From positions 2,232,001 through 2,296,000 of the forward strand of contig NZ_CP108356.1 in the NCBI RefSeq assembly GCF_036237315.1: DNA of 64,000 bases, read 5' to 3'. The number at the start of each line of letters is the position of its first letter. Within the stretch, counting starts at the first letter, position 1. The stretch comes from Streptomyces sp. NBC_01351 (GTDB taxonomy: Bacteria > Actinomycetota > Actinomycetes > Streptomycetales > Streptomycetaceae). Both the position numbers and the translations under genes were made by a program. Of this stretch, positions 18,969-27,494 are shown piece after piece. The notes under the pieces were generated by a model. It saw only the letters and a list, made by a program, of their open reading frames with translations, ran no database searches and was not told where the DNA came from.

Positions 18969-20234
18969 TCACTGGTCGCTCCTCGCGGTGCGGCGGGACT
19001 CGCGGCGGGTGGTGCTCCGGTCCCGGCGGCCGGGCGGACGGGTACCCGCCTTCGGGCGCCCGCGCCGTGGCTCGCGGCGGCCGCGCTCCTCCCGCAGGCA
19101 CTGCCGCAGCCCCTCGGGGTCGATGCCCTCGTTGCAGGCGTGGTGGAGCAACTGGGCGAAGCGGTACTCGGCGTCGGCTCGCAGGGCCAGTCCGAGGGCG
19201 ATGCGGGCGGTCGGTTCGTCACCGGTGGACCAGGAGACCCAGCCGGCGAGGGTGAGCGGGGCCGCCGCGTGCTCGCCGTAGGCCCCGACGCACCGCCGGG
19301 CCAGGGACCGCCACAGTCGTAGGGCGGGCGCGGCCTCCTCGCCCTCCATCCACTCGGCGGCGACGTCCCGGATCTCGCGGTCCTGGAGGCCGAGGATCAG
19401 CGCGGCGGCCTCGTCGTGGGTGAGCAGCGCGTCGTCCCATTCGTCGGCGCGGGGCCCGCTTTCGGCGGGCGCGGCGAGGGTCATGCGCCGCATCAGGCTC
19501 CCTGCCAGCGCGATGGTCTCGGCGCCGACCTCCTCCCGGGTGGCCCCGTCGAGGATCTTCGGGACCAGGGCGGCGGCGGCCCGGTCCAGGGCCCGCTCCA
19601 TCTCCCCGGCGACGGCCCCGCGCAGGGGCGCCAGCCGCCGTTCGATCTCCTTGAGGGAGCCCCTGACCTGGAGGCCCGCGAAGGTGGCGGCAGCGGCCAG
19701 CACCGAGGTGCCGGCGGCGGCCATGGGGCTGCCCTCCGCCGGGCAGCAGCGCTCGTCGGGGCATACGTAGGACCAGAGCCGGCCCGCCGAGATGCACAGG
19801 GCTTCCAGCACGGGCACGTCCAAAGCGCCGCAGGCCAGGCGGATCCGCTGGGCGAGCGGGCGCAGCCGCGTCATCACCCGCTGCCCGCTCTCCTCCCCGC
19901 GCGGCTCCTGGCAGAGGAAGACGACGATGCCGTCGGGCTTGCCGCCGCGCCGTGCGCTGCCGCGGATCAGGCAGTCCGCGACCTGTCGCGCGGTGTCCTC
20001 CCATTCGGAAGCGGTGGCGGGGATGCCGACGCGGAGCCGGCCGCCGAAGCGGCCGCCCTCACCGTGCACGGCGACCATGACGAGGGAGTCGGTCGGGTGG
20101 AACCCGAGCATGTAGGGCAGCGCGTCGGCCAGTTCGGCCGGGCTGCGCAGGGTGATCTGCGGTTCGGGCGCGGCTCCGGTCGTGCTGCTGGAGGGCCGCT
20201 CGGACGGGTTGCGTGATTCGTGGCTGTTCGTCAT
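18969..20234 (-). CDS. DUF4192 protein
   Basis: 421 residues from ATG 20234. The N-terminal region has the DUF4192 pattern: ELADALPYMLGFHPTDSLVM, then RLRVGIPA, and a C-terminal ALGLALRADAEYRFAQLL followed by a basic tail rich in Arg, Gly and Pro. DUF4192 is an actinobacterial family of unknown function; a distant resemblance to nucleic-acid or nucleotide-binding proteins cannot be judged here. It is divergent from recQ across a 131-base region that holds DnaA-box-like sites, which suggests shared regulation. Confidence 0.82.
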   Translation of the reverse strand: MTNSHESRNPSERPSSSTTGAAPEPQITLRSPAELADALPYMLGFHPTDSLVMVAVHGEGGRFGGRLRVGIPATASEWEDTARQVADCLIRGSARRGGKPDGIVVFLCQEPRGEESGQRVMTRLRPLAQRIRLACGALDVPVLEALCISAGRLWSYVCPDERCCPAEGSPMAAAGTSVLAAAATFAGLQVRGSLKEIERRLAPLRGAVAGEMERALDRAAAALVPKILDGATREEVGAETIALAGSLMRRMTLAAPAESGPRADEWDDALLTHDEAAALILGLQDREIRDVAAEWMEGEEAAPALRLWRSLARRCVGAYGEHAAAPLTLAGWVSWSTGDEPTARIALGLALRADAEYRFAQLLHHACNEGIDPEGLRQCLREERGRREPRRGRPKAGTRPPGRRDRSTTRRESRRTARSDQ

Positions 20235-20271
20235 GCCACGAAGATCCCGTGGTCGATCAGATCCCGAAAGC

Positions 20272-20316
20272 CCTGTGGATAACCGACAGATCTGTACACA
20301 TTTCAACATCCACAGG
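20272..20316. promoter_or_regulatory. Inverted pair of DnaA-box-like sites between DUF4192 gene and recQ
   Basis: CCTGTGGAT (20272-20280) and ATCCACAGG (20308-20316) are perfect inverted copies. The left one continues to TGTGGATAA (20274-20282), which is the reverse complement of the consensus DnaA box TTATCCACA; the right one reads ACATCCACA (7 of 9). A ten-base palindrome ACAGATCTGT (20286-20295) lies between them. Confidence 0.55.
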
Positions 20317-20365
20317 CTCAGAGCGGCATTGGCGCGATGTCAGACGCATCGGGTTGCATGGGGGC

Positions 20366-22525
20366 ATGAACGCAGACCTGAGGTCCTCGGCCGACTCCGT
20401 ACTAGCCCGTCTCGTGGGCGATCCCACGGGCACCGCTCGGCTGCGTGAGGACCAGTGGGTTGCGATCGAGGCCCTCGTCGCGCACAAGCGGCGGGCGCTG
20501 GTGGTGCAGCGCACGGGCTGGGGCAAGTCCGCGGTCTACTTCGTCGCGACCTCGCTGCTGCGGGCGAGCGGCGCCGGACCCACCGTGATCGTCTCCCCCC
20601 TCCTCGCGCTGATGCGCAATCAGGTCGAGGCCGCCGCCCGGGCCGGCATCCGCGCCCACACCATCAATTCGGCCAATCCCGAGGAGTGGGAGGGGATCCA
20701 GGCCGAGGTCGAGGCGGGTGAGGTCGACGTGCTGCTGGTGAGCCCGGAGCGGCTGAACAACCCGGACTTCCGTGACCAGGTCCTGCCCAAGCTGTCCGCC
20801 GCTACCGGCCTGCTCGTCGTGGACGAGGCCCACTGCATCTCCGACTGGGGACACGACTTCCGTCCCGACTACCGCCGGCTGCGCACCATGCTCGCCGACC
20901 TCCCGCCGGGCGTGCCCGTGCTGGCCACGACCGCCACGGCCAATGCGCGGGTGACCGCCGACGTCGCCGAACAGCTGGGCACCGGAGCCGGTACGGACGC
21001 TCTGGTGCTGCGCGGCCCGCTCGACCGCGAGAGCCTGAGCCTGGCGGTGCTGACCCTGCCCGACGCCGCGCACCGGCTGGCCTGGCTCGCCGACCACCTC
21101 GGGGAACTGCCCGGCTCCGGAATCATCTACACGCTGACCGTCGCGGCGGCCGAGGAGGTCACCGCGTACCTGCGCCACCGTGGGCACACCGTCTCCTCGT
21201 ACACGGGCAAGACGGAGAACGCCGACCGCCAGCAGGCGGAGGAAGACCTCCAGGCCAACCGGGTCAAGGCCCTGGTGGCCACCTCCGCTCTCGGCATGGG
21301 CTTCGACAAGCCCGACCTGGGCTTCGTCGTGCACCTGGGCTCACCCTCCTCCCCCATCGCCTACTACCAGCAGGTGGGCCGCGCGGGCCGTGGCGTGGAG
21401 CACGCGGAGGTGCTGCTGCTGCCGGGCCGCGAGGACGAGGCGATCTGGCAGTACTTCGCCTCGGTGGCCTTCCCCCCGGAGGAGCAGGTGCGCCGCACCC
21501 TTCACGTCCTCGCGCAGGCGGGCCGCCCGCTCTCGCTGCCCGCCATGGAGCCGCTGGTCGACCTGCGCCGGACCCGCCTGGAGACGATGCTCAAGGTCCT
21601 CGACGTGGACGGCGCCGTCCACCGGGTCAAGGGTGGCTGGACCTCGACGGGCGAGCCCTGGGTGTACGACTCCGAGCGCTACGCCTGGGTGGCCCGCCAG
21701 CGGGCCGCCGAGCAGCAGGCGATGCGCGACTACGCGGCGGCCACCGGTTGCCGGATGGAGTTCCTGCGCCGCCAGCTCGATGACGAGGAGGCCGCGCCCT
21801 GCGGCCGCTGCGACAACTGCGCGGGGGCCCGGTTCACCGCGGACGTCTCCACCACCGCGCTGGACACCGCGCGCGGCGAGCTCGGCCGGCCCGGTGTGGA
21901 GCTGGATCCCCGCAAGATGTGGCCGACCGGCCTCGCGGCGGTCGGCGTGGACCTCAAGGGACGCATCCCGGCAGGCGAGCAGGCCTCGACGGGCCGGGCC
22001 CTGGGCCGGCTGTCCGACATCGGCTGGGGCAACCGGCTGCGGCCGATGCTCGCGCCGCAGGCTCCGGACCAGCCGGTCCCGGACGACGTGGCGCAGGCCG
22101 TGGTGGCGGTCCTGGCCGACTGGGCCCGGGGCCCGGGCGGCTGGGCCTCGGGCGCACCGGGCGCGCCCGCGAGGCCGGTGGGCGTGGTCGCCCTGCCTTC
22201 GCGCTCCCGGCCCCAGCTGGTCGGCTCGCTGGCCGCCCGGATCGCGGAGGTCGGGCGGATGCCCCTGCTCGGGACCTTGGCTTACACGGATGAGGCCCCG
22301 GAGTTCGGACTGCCGTCCTCGAACAGCGCCCAGCGGGTGCGCGGGCTCCACCAAGCCTTGACCGTTCCCCCGGAGCTGGCCGGGACACTCGCGGAGGCAG
22401 CGGGTCCGGTGCTGCTCGTGGACGACCGTGCGGAGAGCGGCTGGACCCTGGCCGTGGCTGCCCGGCTGCTCCGGCGAGCGGGCGCGCGCGAGGTGTTCCC
22501 CCTGGTGCTCGCGCTCCAGGGGTAG
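20366..22525 (+). CDS. recQ: RecQ-family DNA helicase with C-terminal phosphoribosyltransferase-like domain
   Basis: 719 residues from ATG 20366. SF2 helicase motifs: TGWGKS (50-55), DEAH (153-156) within LLVVDEAHCISDWGHDFR, TTAT, and QVGRAGRG. The RecQ zinc site is complete (C462, C479, C482, C485). No RQC winged helix or HRDC domain is evident. Instead the C-terminal 200 residues contain GPVLLVDDRAESGWTLAVAA (about 681-700), the PRPP-loop pattern of type I phosphoribosyltransferases such as the ComF family. It should unwind 3'-tailed duplexes; the role of the tail is unknown. Another ATG at 20358 is out of frame. The Shine-Dalgarno is weak. Confidence 0.9.
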   Translation: MNADLRSSADSVLARLVGDPTGTARLREDQWVAIEALVAHKRRALVVQRTGWGKSAVYFVATSLLRASGAGPTVIVSPLLALMRNQVEAAARAGIRAHTINSANPEEWEGIQAEVEAGEVDVLLVSPERLNNPDFRDQVLPKLSAATGLLVVDEAHCISDWGHDFRPDYRRLRTMLADLPPGVPVLATTATANARVTADVAEQLGTGAGTDALVLRGPLDRESLSLAVLTLPDAAHRLAWLADHLGELPGSGIIYTLTVAAAEEVTAYLRHRGHTVSSYTGKTENADRQQAEEDLQANRVKALVATSALGMGFDKPDLGFVVHLGSPSSPIAYYQQVGRAGRGVEHAEVLLLPGREDEAIWQYFASVAFPPEEQVRRTLHVLAQAGRPLSLPAMEPLVDLRRTRLETMLKVLDVDGAVHRVKGGWTSTGEPWVYDSERYAWVARQRAAEQQAMRDYAAATGCRMEFLRRQLDDEEAAPCGRCDNCAGARFTADVSTTALDTARGELGRPGVELDPRKMWPTGLAAVGVDLKGRIPAGEQASTGRALGRLSDIGWGNRLRPMLAPQAPDQPVPDDVAQAVVAVLADWARGPGGWASGAPGAPARPVGVVALPSRSRPQLVGSLAARIAEVGRMPLLGTLAYTDEAPEFGLPSSNSAQRVRGLHQALTVPPELAGTLAEAAGPVLLVDDRAESGWTLAVAARLLRRAGAREVFPLVLALQG

Positions 22526-22740
22526 CCGAATGCGTCATCTTCGGCGTGGCGGGGCAAGGATATGAGCGGCATACCGATGGATTCCGGTCGGCGGCGGCAA
22601 TTGCTCGTTGCCGCGCGCTCGGAGGCCACGCGAGAATTGGAGTGCTCCCGCTCGGCTCTCCGGCGCTCTCTTGGGCCACGCCGCGGCGCGCCCGAACTCC
22701 AGCAGTGCCCGTCCGCGGGCGTGTACCCGAAGGGAGGACC

Positions 22741-23370
22741 GTGGCCTTCGGATCCGCCCCGCCCTCGACCACGTCGCTGACGACGGCCACCGGCGGCACC
22801 AGCCGGCACGGCAGACTGCTGGAACCCTCCGAATGGACGGCATCGGGCATTCCCCTCCTCCGCAACCCCCGCGAGGTCGTCGGCGGGCTGCACTCCCGGC
22901 ACGCCCCGGTGCCCTCGACGGCGGTCATCGCCGTCCTCGGCCCGGAGGAACAGCTCGTGGCGAGCGCCTCCTTCGTACAGCGGTCGGTTTCGGCCGACGG
23001 CTGGGAGTACCGCAACGCCCTGCTGTCCCGGCTACGCCGGGTCCTCCCGCACGACCTGCGGCGGCGCACCCCGGTGCGGACCGCGGTGCTGCTCTACTGC
23101 CGCGAGGGCGACGAGCGGTGGACCGAGGAGGACGGGGCATGGATGTGGGGGCTGCGGGACGCCTGCACCCTGCACGGGCTGCGCTGCGGCGCGTACATCA
23201 CCCTGACCCGTGGCGGCTGGCAGGTACTGGGCGAAGGCCGGGGCGGCCGGCGGCCCAGCTCCGACTCGCGGCCGCAACGCCTCGGCGACACCGCTGCCGA
23301 GTTCGCCCCGCTCGCCCTGCACAGCGGCGGCGGCGCGGCCGAGGCCCTGCGTCGGACCGCGGCACGCTGA
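22741..23370 (+). CDS. Conserved hypothetical protein
   Basis: 209 residues from GTG 22741, well supported by AAGGGAGG just upstream. The middle part alternates strands and helices (STAVIAVLGPEEQLVASASF, then VRTAVLLYCREGD, then CGAYITLTRGGW), which suggests a small alpha/beta domain. The C-terminal 50 residues are Gly/Arg/Ala-rich and probably disordered. I do not recognise the family; no catalytic motif stands out. It lies 215 bases after recQ on the same strand and converges with the gene at 23570, so a link to recQ is possible only by position. Confidence 0.65.
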   Translation: MAFGSAPPSTTSLTTATGGTSRHGRLLEPSEWTASGIPLLRNPREVVGGLHSRHAPVPSTAVIAVLGPEEQLVASASFVQRSVSADGWEYRNALLSRLRRVLPHDLRRRTPVRTAVLLYCREGDERWTEEDGAWMWGLRDACTLHGLRCGAYITLTRGGWQVLGEGRGGRRPSSDSRPQRLGDTAAEFAPLALHSGGGAAEALRRTAAR

Positions 23371-23515
23371 CCCCGGTTCACTCACCGAGGCGAGGCACGC
23401 CGACCACCGCGCGCACGGACCTCCGCCCACCGACACCTCCGCGTCCTGCCCGCGGGCAGGCCTAACGGCCGTACACCCTGAAGCGGGCGTACGGCGGATC
23501 AGGCCTCGGGCTTCA

Positions 23516-23547
23516 GTGGGGCGGGCTCACGCCCTGCCCCGCCCCAC
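23516..23547. terminator. Bidirectional terminator-like hairpin
   Basis: GTGGGGCGGG (23516-23525) and the nearly complementary CCCGCCCCAC (23538-23547) enclose a 12-base loop in the gap between two convergent genes (ends at 23370 and 23570). Confidence 0.55.
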
Positions 23548-23569
23548 GCCCGTACCCGGGTAGGGGGCG

Positions 23570-24259
23570 TCAGACGCCCGCACCCAGCACGGAGTTGATC
23601 TGCTGCGGGTCGCCGCACACGATCATCAGCGCACCGGCCCGCGCGAGCGCGACCGGCAGGGCTCCGGCGAGGGCGTCGACCGCTCCGCCATTGGCCGCGA
23701 GGACCACGACGGGGCGCCCGGCGGCACGCCGGACCTGCTCCGCGTCCGCATAGAAGATGTCGTCCCCGGCGTCGTGGAGGGCCCAGTACGCGGCCTCGCC
23801 GAAGGACAGCTCGTGCGCGGCCCACGGGTGCGGGTCCCCTGTCGTGAGCACCAGGATGTCGCCGGGCGCGCGCCCGGTGTCGAGCAGCAGGTCCACGGCC
23901 TCTTCGGCCGCGTCCAGCGCGCCCTCGGCGGAGGCCGGGATCAGCTGGATCTGCGGCACCGCCGCCGAGACGGACGGTGCGGTGGGAGCGGTGGGGGCTG
24001 CGGGAACGGGTCCGGGGGTGGCCTGCGGCGCACGCTGCGCGGGCGGTGCGGGCCGGACGGGACCGGGGCGTCCGGGCCGGGGTACGGCTGCGGGACGCGG
24101 ACCAGGTACGGGGCGGGGGGTCGGCGCGGTGCGGCCGGCGGCCGGCGTGACGCGGGGACCCTGGGCACTCTCGTGAATCTGAGGCTCCTCGATGGCGGGG
24201 TGAGAGGCGAGCTGATGTCTATCAAACACCGGTACGAAACGTACCGGCCGGTGGCACAT
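23570..24259 (-). CDS. Unknown protein with helicase-C-terminal-like domain, downstream of rnhB
   Basis: 229 residues from ATG 24259, eight bases after the rnhB stop. Residues about 30-110 are a Pro/Arg/Ala-rich linker (PAPPAQRAPQATPGPVPAAP type). The C-terminal 120 residues read like the C-terminal half of a UvrD/PcrA-type helicase: DILVLTTGDPHPWA, a polar helix, RPVVVLAANGG, and a final LMIVCGDPQQINSVLG resembling motif VI surroundings. No Walker A is present, so it could not act as a helicase alone. This similarity is my reading and not a confirmed family. Start choice is uncertain because no Shine-Dalgarno is visible. Confidence 0.6.
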   Translation of the reverse strand: MCHRPVRFVPVFDRHQLASHPAIEEPQIHESAQGPRVTPAAGRTAPTPRPVPGPRPAAVPRPGRPGPVRPAPPAQRAPQATPGPVPAAPTAPTAPSVSAAVPQIQLIPASAEGALDAAEEAVDLLLDTGRAPGDILVLTTGDPHPWAAHELSFGEAAYWALHDAGDDIFYADAEQVRRAAGRPVVVLAANGGAVDALAGALPVALARAGALMIVCGDPQQINSVLGAGV

Positions 24260-24267
24260 GGGTGCGA

Positions 24268-24978
24268 TTAGAAATCGAAGCCGAGTTGGCCTCCGTTTTC
24301 CAGCTCCATCGCTTCCTCGCTCCGGCGCACCTTCTTCAGATGGCGCCACCTGGGCAGCGCGTCGAGGTACGACCACGAGAGCCGGTGGTACGGGGTGGGT
24401 CCCCGTTCCTCAAGTGCCGCCCGGTGCACGGGCGAGGGGTATCCGGCGTTGGCGGCAAAAGCGAAGTCTTCGATTCCGCCGCCCTGTTGGCCGAGTTCGG
24501 CCATCATCCGGTCGCGTCGGACCTTGGCGATCACCGAGGCCGCCGCGACGGCGACGCAGGACTGATCGCCCTTGATCACCGTACGAACCCGCCAGGGCGG
24601 GCCGAGATAGTCGTGCTTGCCGTCGAGTATCACCGCGTCGGGCCGCACCGGGAGGGACTCCAGGGCCCGCTCCGCGGCGAGCCGCAGGGCGGCCGTCATC
24701 CCCAGCTCGTCGATCTCCTCGGGGGAGGCGTGCCCGAGGGCGTACGCGGTGACCCAGCCCTCCAGGACCTCGACGAGGGCATCACGGCGCTTCGGCGTGA
24801 GCAGTTTGGAGTCGGTGAGCCCTGCGGGCGGCCGGCGCAGACCGGTGATCGCCGCGCACACGGTGACGGGACCGGCCCAGGCCCCTCGTCCGACTTCGTC
24901 GACCCCGGCGATGACCTTGGCGCCGATGGTTGCACGGAGGGAGCGTTCGACGGTGTGGGTGGGTGCTTCGTACGGCAT
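24268..24978 (-). CDS. rnhB: Ribonuclease HII
   Basis: 236 residues from ATG 24978. The RNase HII signature is clear: [16 protein letters not shown] with D27 and E28, LTDSKLL, a second carboxylate in [11 protein letters not shown], and [16 protein letters not shown]. It removes ribonucleotides from DNA and RNA-DNA hybrids in the cytoplasm. The downstream gene starts eight bases after its stop, so both are probably one transcript. Confidence 0.95.
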   Translation of the reverse strand: MPYEAPTHTVERSLRATIGAKVIAGVDEVGRGAWAGPVTVCAAITGLRRPPAGLTDSKLLTPKRRDALVEVLEGWVTAYALGHASPEEIDELGMTAALRLAAERALESLPVRPDAVILDGKHDYLGPPWRVRTVIKGDQSCVAVAAASVIAKVRRDRMMAELGQQGGGIEDFAFAANAGYPSPVHRAALEERGPTPYHRLSWSYLDALPRWRHLKKVRRSEEAMELENGGQLGFDF

Positions 24979-25094
24979 GGCGCCAGCAAGGTTACGCCGC
25001 CCCGCGCCGCCTGCACACCCCGGCCCACCTCCCGCTCCAGCGCGACCCGCACCGGAGCCCCCGCCGGACCGCCGCGGGACCCGGCCGCCACGTC

Positions 25095-25700
25095 TCACAC
25101 CCTGAGCACCGGCACCATCACCTCGTCGATCATCGCCCCGATCTCCGGGTCCCTCCATTCGCTCCCGCGCACCTTGGCGCCGTACATCAGAAGCGCCGGA
25201 ATGACGTCCACGACGAACGGACCCGTCGCGTCCGCCCGTACGTCGCCCCGCTCGATCCCCCGCCGCAGCAGCTCCCTGATCAGCTGCTGGGCCGGCGCGT
25301 GCAGCCCCGACGTGATCACCCCGTGGAACCGGCCGGCGTGCGCGTGGTCGCATTCGTGAAGCACCGACCTCAGGGCCAGCCCGGCCCGCGAGCCCATGAC
25401 GTCACGCATCCGCACGCACAGGAAGAACAGGTCCTCACGGATCGATCCGAGATCGGGGACCTCGCCGATCGGAGGCAGGCCGGACCGCAGCACATCGGCC
25501 ACCAGGTCCGCCTTCGAGGTCCAGCGCCGGTAGAGCGCGGCCTTGCCCGTCTGCGCGCCCGCCGCGACGCCCTCCATCGTGAGCGCGTTCCAGCCGACGG
25601 TGCTGAGCTGCTCCAACGCGGCGTCGAGAATCGCCCGTTCGAGTTCGGGACCTCGCCTGCGTCCCGACGACGCCCCCGACCAGCGTGAACCCACCATCAT
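25095..25700 (-). CDS. TetR-family repressor, probable regulator of the divergent exporter
   Basis: 201 residues from ATG 25700 behind GGGAGG. The N-terminal helix-turn-helix (about 20-66) reads [20 protein letters not shown] and [13 protein letters not shown], the TetR pattern. The C-terminal ligand domain is alpha-helical and ends VMVPVLRV. It is divergent from an MFS exporter, and two identical-architecture palindromes lie between them, so it most likely represses the exporter (and itself) until a drug-like ligand binds. Confidence 0.9.
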   Translation of the reverse strand: MMVGSRWSGASSGRRRGPELERAILDAALEQLSTVGWNALTMEGVAAGAQTGKAALYRRWTSKADLVADVLRSGLPPIGEVPDLGSIREDLFFLCVRMRDVMGSRAGLALRSVLHECDHAHAGRFHGVITSGLHAPAQQLIRELLRRGIERGDVRADATGPFVVDVIPALLMYGAKVRGSEWRDPEIGAMIDEVMVPVLRV

Positions 25701-25759
25701 CCGAACCTCCCACCGCCTTGCACGCCCACCGAGCGCCCCGCGCACTCATTTTCGGTCTT

Positions 25760-25779
25760 AGTGAACGCTTGCGTTCACT
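25760..25779. promoter_or_regulatory. TetR operator 1
   Basis: AGTGAACG, four bases, CGTTCACT. It is the core of a larger perfect palindrome (15-base arms, 25754-25785). The exporter -35 candidate TTGCGT (25769-25774) lies inside it, with TACCGT (25793-25798) as a possible -10, so repressor binding would block the promoter. Confidence 0.75.
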
Positions 25780-25805
25780 AAGACCGGGCTCCTACCGTGG
25801 ACCTC

Positions 25806-25825
25806 AGTGAACGGATGCGTTCACT
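25806..25825. promoter_or_regulatory. TetR operator 2
   Basis: AGTGAACG, four bases (GATG), CGTTCACT: the same half-sites and spacing as operator 1, 46 bases further downstream. It covers the region where exporter transcription should begin, 24 bases before its GTG. Confidence 0.75.
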
Positions 25826-25848
25826 ATTTCACTTTGGGGGGATCCTCA

Positions 25849-27402
25849 GTGACAAGCTCTCAACTCGCCACACCCCGAATAGCGGGCGCGGCCCGCCGGG
25901 AGGGGCGCCCCGGAGTGGCGCTCGCCGTCATCGCCGCATGCCAGCTCATGGTCGTCCTCGACGCGACCATCGTGAACATCGCCCTCCCCCACATCCAGAC
26001 CGCCCTCGCCTTCAGCACCACCGACCTCTCCTGGGTGCTCAGCGCCTACACCCTCACCTTCGGCGGCCTGCTCCTGCTCGGCGGCCGGGCCGGCGACATC
26101 CTCGGCCGACGCCGCGTCTTCATGGCCGGAATCCTGCTCTTCACGCTGGCCTCCCTCCTCGGCGGTTTCGCCCAGGAGCCCTGGCAGCTGCTCGCCGCCC
26201 GCGCCCTGCAGGGCGTCGGAGGCGCCATCGCCTCACCGACCTCCCTCGCGCTGATCACCACCACGTTCGCCGAGGGCCCCGAACGCAACCGTGCCTTCGG
26301 GGTGTTCGCCGCCGTCTCGGCCGGCGGTGGCGCGATCGGCCTGCTCGCGGGCGGCATGCTCACCGAGTGGCTCGACTGGCGCTGGGTGCTCTTCGTCAAC
26401 GTGCCGATCGGCGTGCTGATCGCCGTCCTCGCCCCCCTCTACATCAGCGAGTCCGAGCGCCACCCGGGCCGCTTCGACATCGCCGGGGCCCTCACCTCCA
26501 CCGGCGGCATGGCCTCGCTCGTCTACGGATTCATCCGCGCCTCCGAGGAGGGCTGGCGCGACTCCCTCGCCCTCGGCTCGTTCGCCGCGGCCATCGTCCT
26601 GCTCACGCTGTTCGTGGCCATCGAGTCCAAGGCCCGCGAGCCGATCATCCCACTGCGGATGTTCGCCGACCGCAACCGCGCCGGCACCTACGTGATCATG
26701 CTCAGCCTCGCCGCGGCGATGTTCGGCATGTTCTTCTTCATCGTCCAGTTCGTACAGAACGTACTGGGCTTCACCCCGATCCAGTCCGGGCTCGGCTTCC
26801 TGCCCGTGACCGTCGCCATCGTCACGGCGGCCGGCCTCTCGCAGCGCTTCCTGCCGCGCCTCGGACCGAAGCCGTTCATGCTGACCGGAACGGCCCTCGT
26901 CGGTATCGGGCTGACCTGGCTGGCCTTCCTGCGGACCGACAGTTCGTACGTCTCAGGGGTGCTCGGGCCGATGGTGCTGTTCGGTTTCGGCATGGGCCTC
27001 AACTTCGTGACGCTCACCCTCACCGCCGTCTCCGGCGTCGAGCCGAGGGAAGCCGGCGCGGCCTCCGGGCTGCTCAACGCCAGCCAGCAGGTCGGCGGCT
27101 CACTCGGCCTCTCCATCCTGGTCACCGTCTTCGGCACGGCCACCCGCGGCGAGGCCGAGAAGCAGACCCGGGCCTTCATGGCCCAGGCCGATCCCGGTCA
27201 GCTGGCCGCCGCCGAGGAGTCCGGGCGGCTGCCCGACCCCTGGGGGGACCTCGTACTCGCCCACGGCATCTCCACCTCGTTCCTCGCAGCCGTGGCCATG
27301 GCGGGTCTCGCCCTGGCCACGGCCGTGCTGGTGATCCGGGTGCGCAAGAGCGACCTGGACGCCCTCAACGGCGCCGCAGCGAAAGCCGGTCCGGCCGCCT
27401 GA
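25849..27402 (+). CDS. MFS multidrug exporter, DHA2 (EmrB/QacA) family
   Basis: 517 residues from GTG 25849 behind GGGGGG. About 14 transmembrane segments are visible. Family signatures: LDATIVNIALP in helix 1 (DHA2 motif D1), GGRAGDILGRRRVF (motif A), and AAVSAGGGAIGLLAGG (antiporter motif C region). It should export hydrophobic drugs against protons. It is divergent from the TetR gene with the two operators between them. Confidence 0.92.
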   Translation: MTSSQLATPRIAGAARREGRPGVALAVIAACQLMVVLDATIVNIALPHIQTALAFSTTDLSWVLSAYTLTFGGLLLLGGRAGDILGRRRVFMAGILLFTLASLLGGFAQEPWQLLAARALQGVGGAIASPTSLALITTTFAEGPERNRAFGVFAAVSAGGGAIGLLAGGMLTEWLDWRWVLFVNVPIGVLIAVLAPLYISESERHPGRFDIAGALTSTGGMASLVYGFIRASEEGWRDSLALGSFAAAIVLLTLFVAIESKAREPIIPLRMFADRNRAGTYVIMLSLAAAMFGMFFFIVQFVQNVLGFTPIQSGLGFLPVTVAIVTAAGLSQRFLPRLGPKPFMLTGTALVGIGLTWLAFLRTDSSYVSGVLGPMVLFGFGMGLNFVTLTLTAVSGVEPREAGAASGLLNASQQVGGSLGLSILVTVFGTATRGEAEKQTRAFMAQADPGQLAAAEESGRLPDPWGDLVLAHGISTSFLAAVAMAGLALATAVLVIRVRKSDLDALNGAAAKAGPAA

Positions 27403-27444
27403 GCGCGACCGTCCGGCCGTACGGGGGGCAGCCGGCCGTACGAA

Positions 27445-27480
27445 GGCCACGGGCGCGGGGTCACTCCCGCGCCCGTGGCC
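27445..27480. terminator. Bidirectional terminator between exporter and DUF4173 genes
   Basis: GGCCACGGGCGCGGG (27445-27459) and its exact complement (27466-27480) with loop GTCACT. A perfect 15-bp stem between the convergent ends at 27402 and 27495. Confidence 0.75.
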
Positions 27481-27494
27481 CCGTAGGCGAACCG

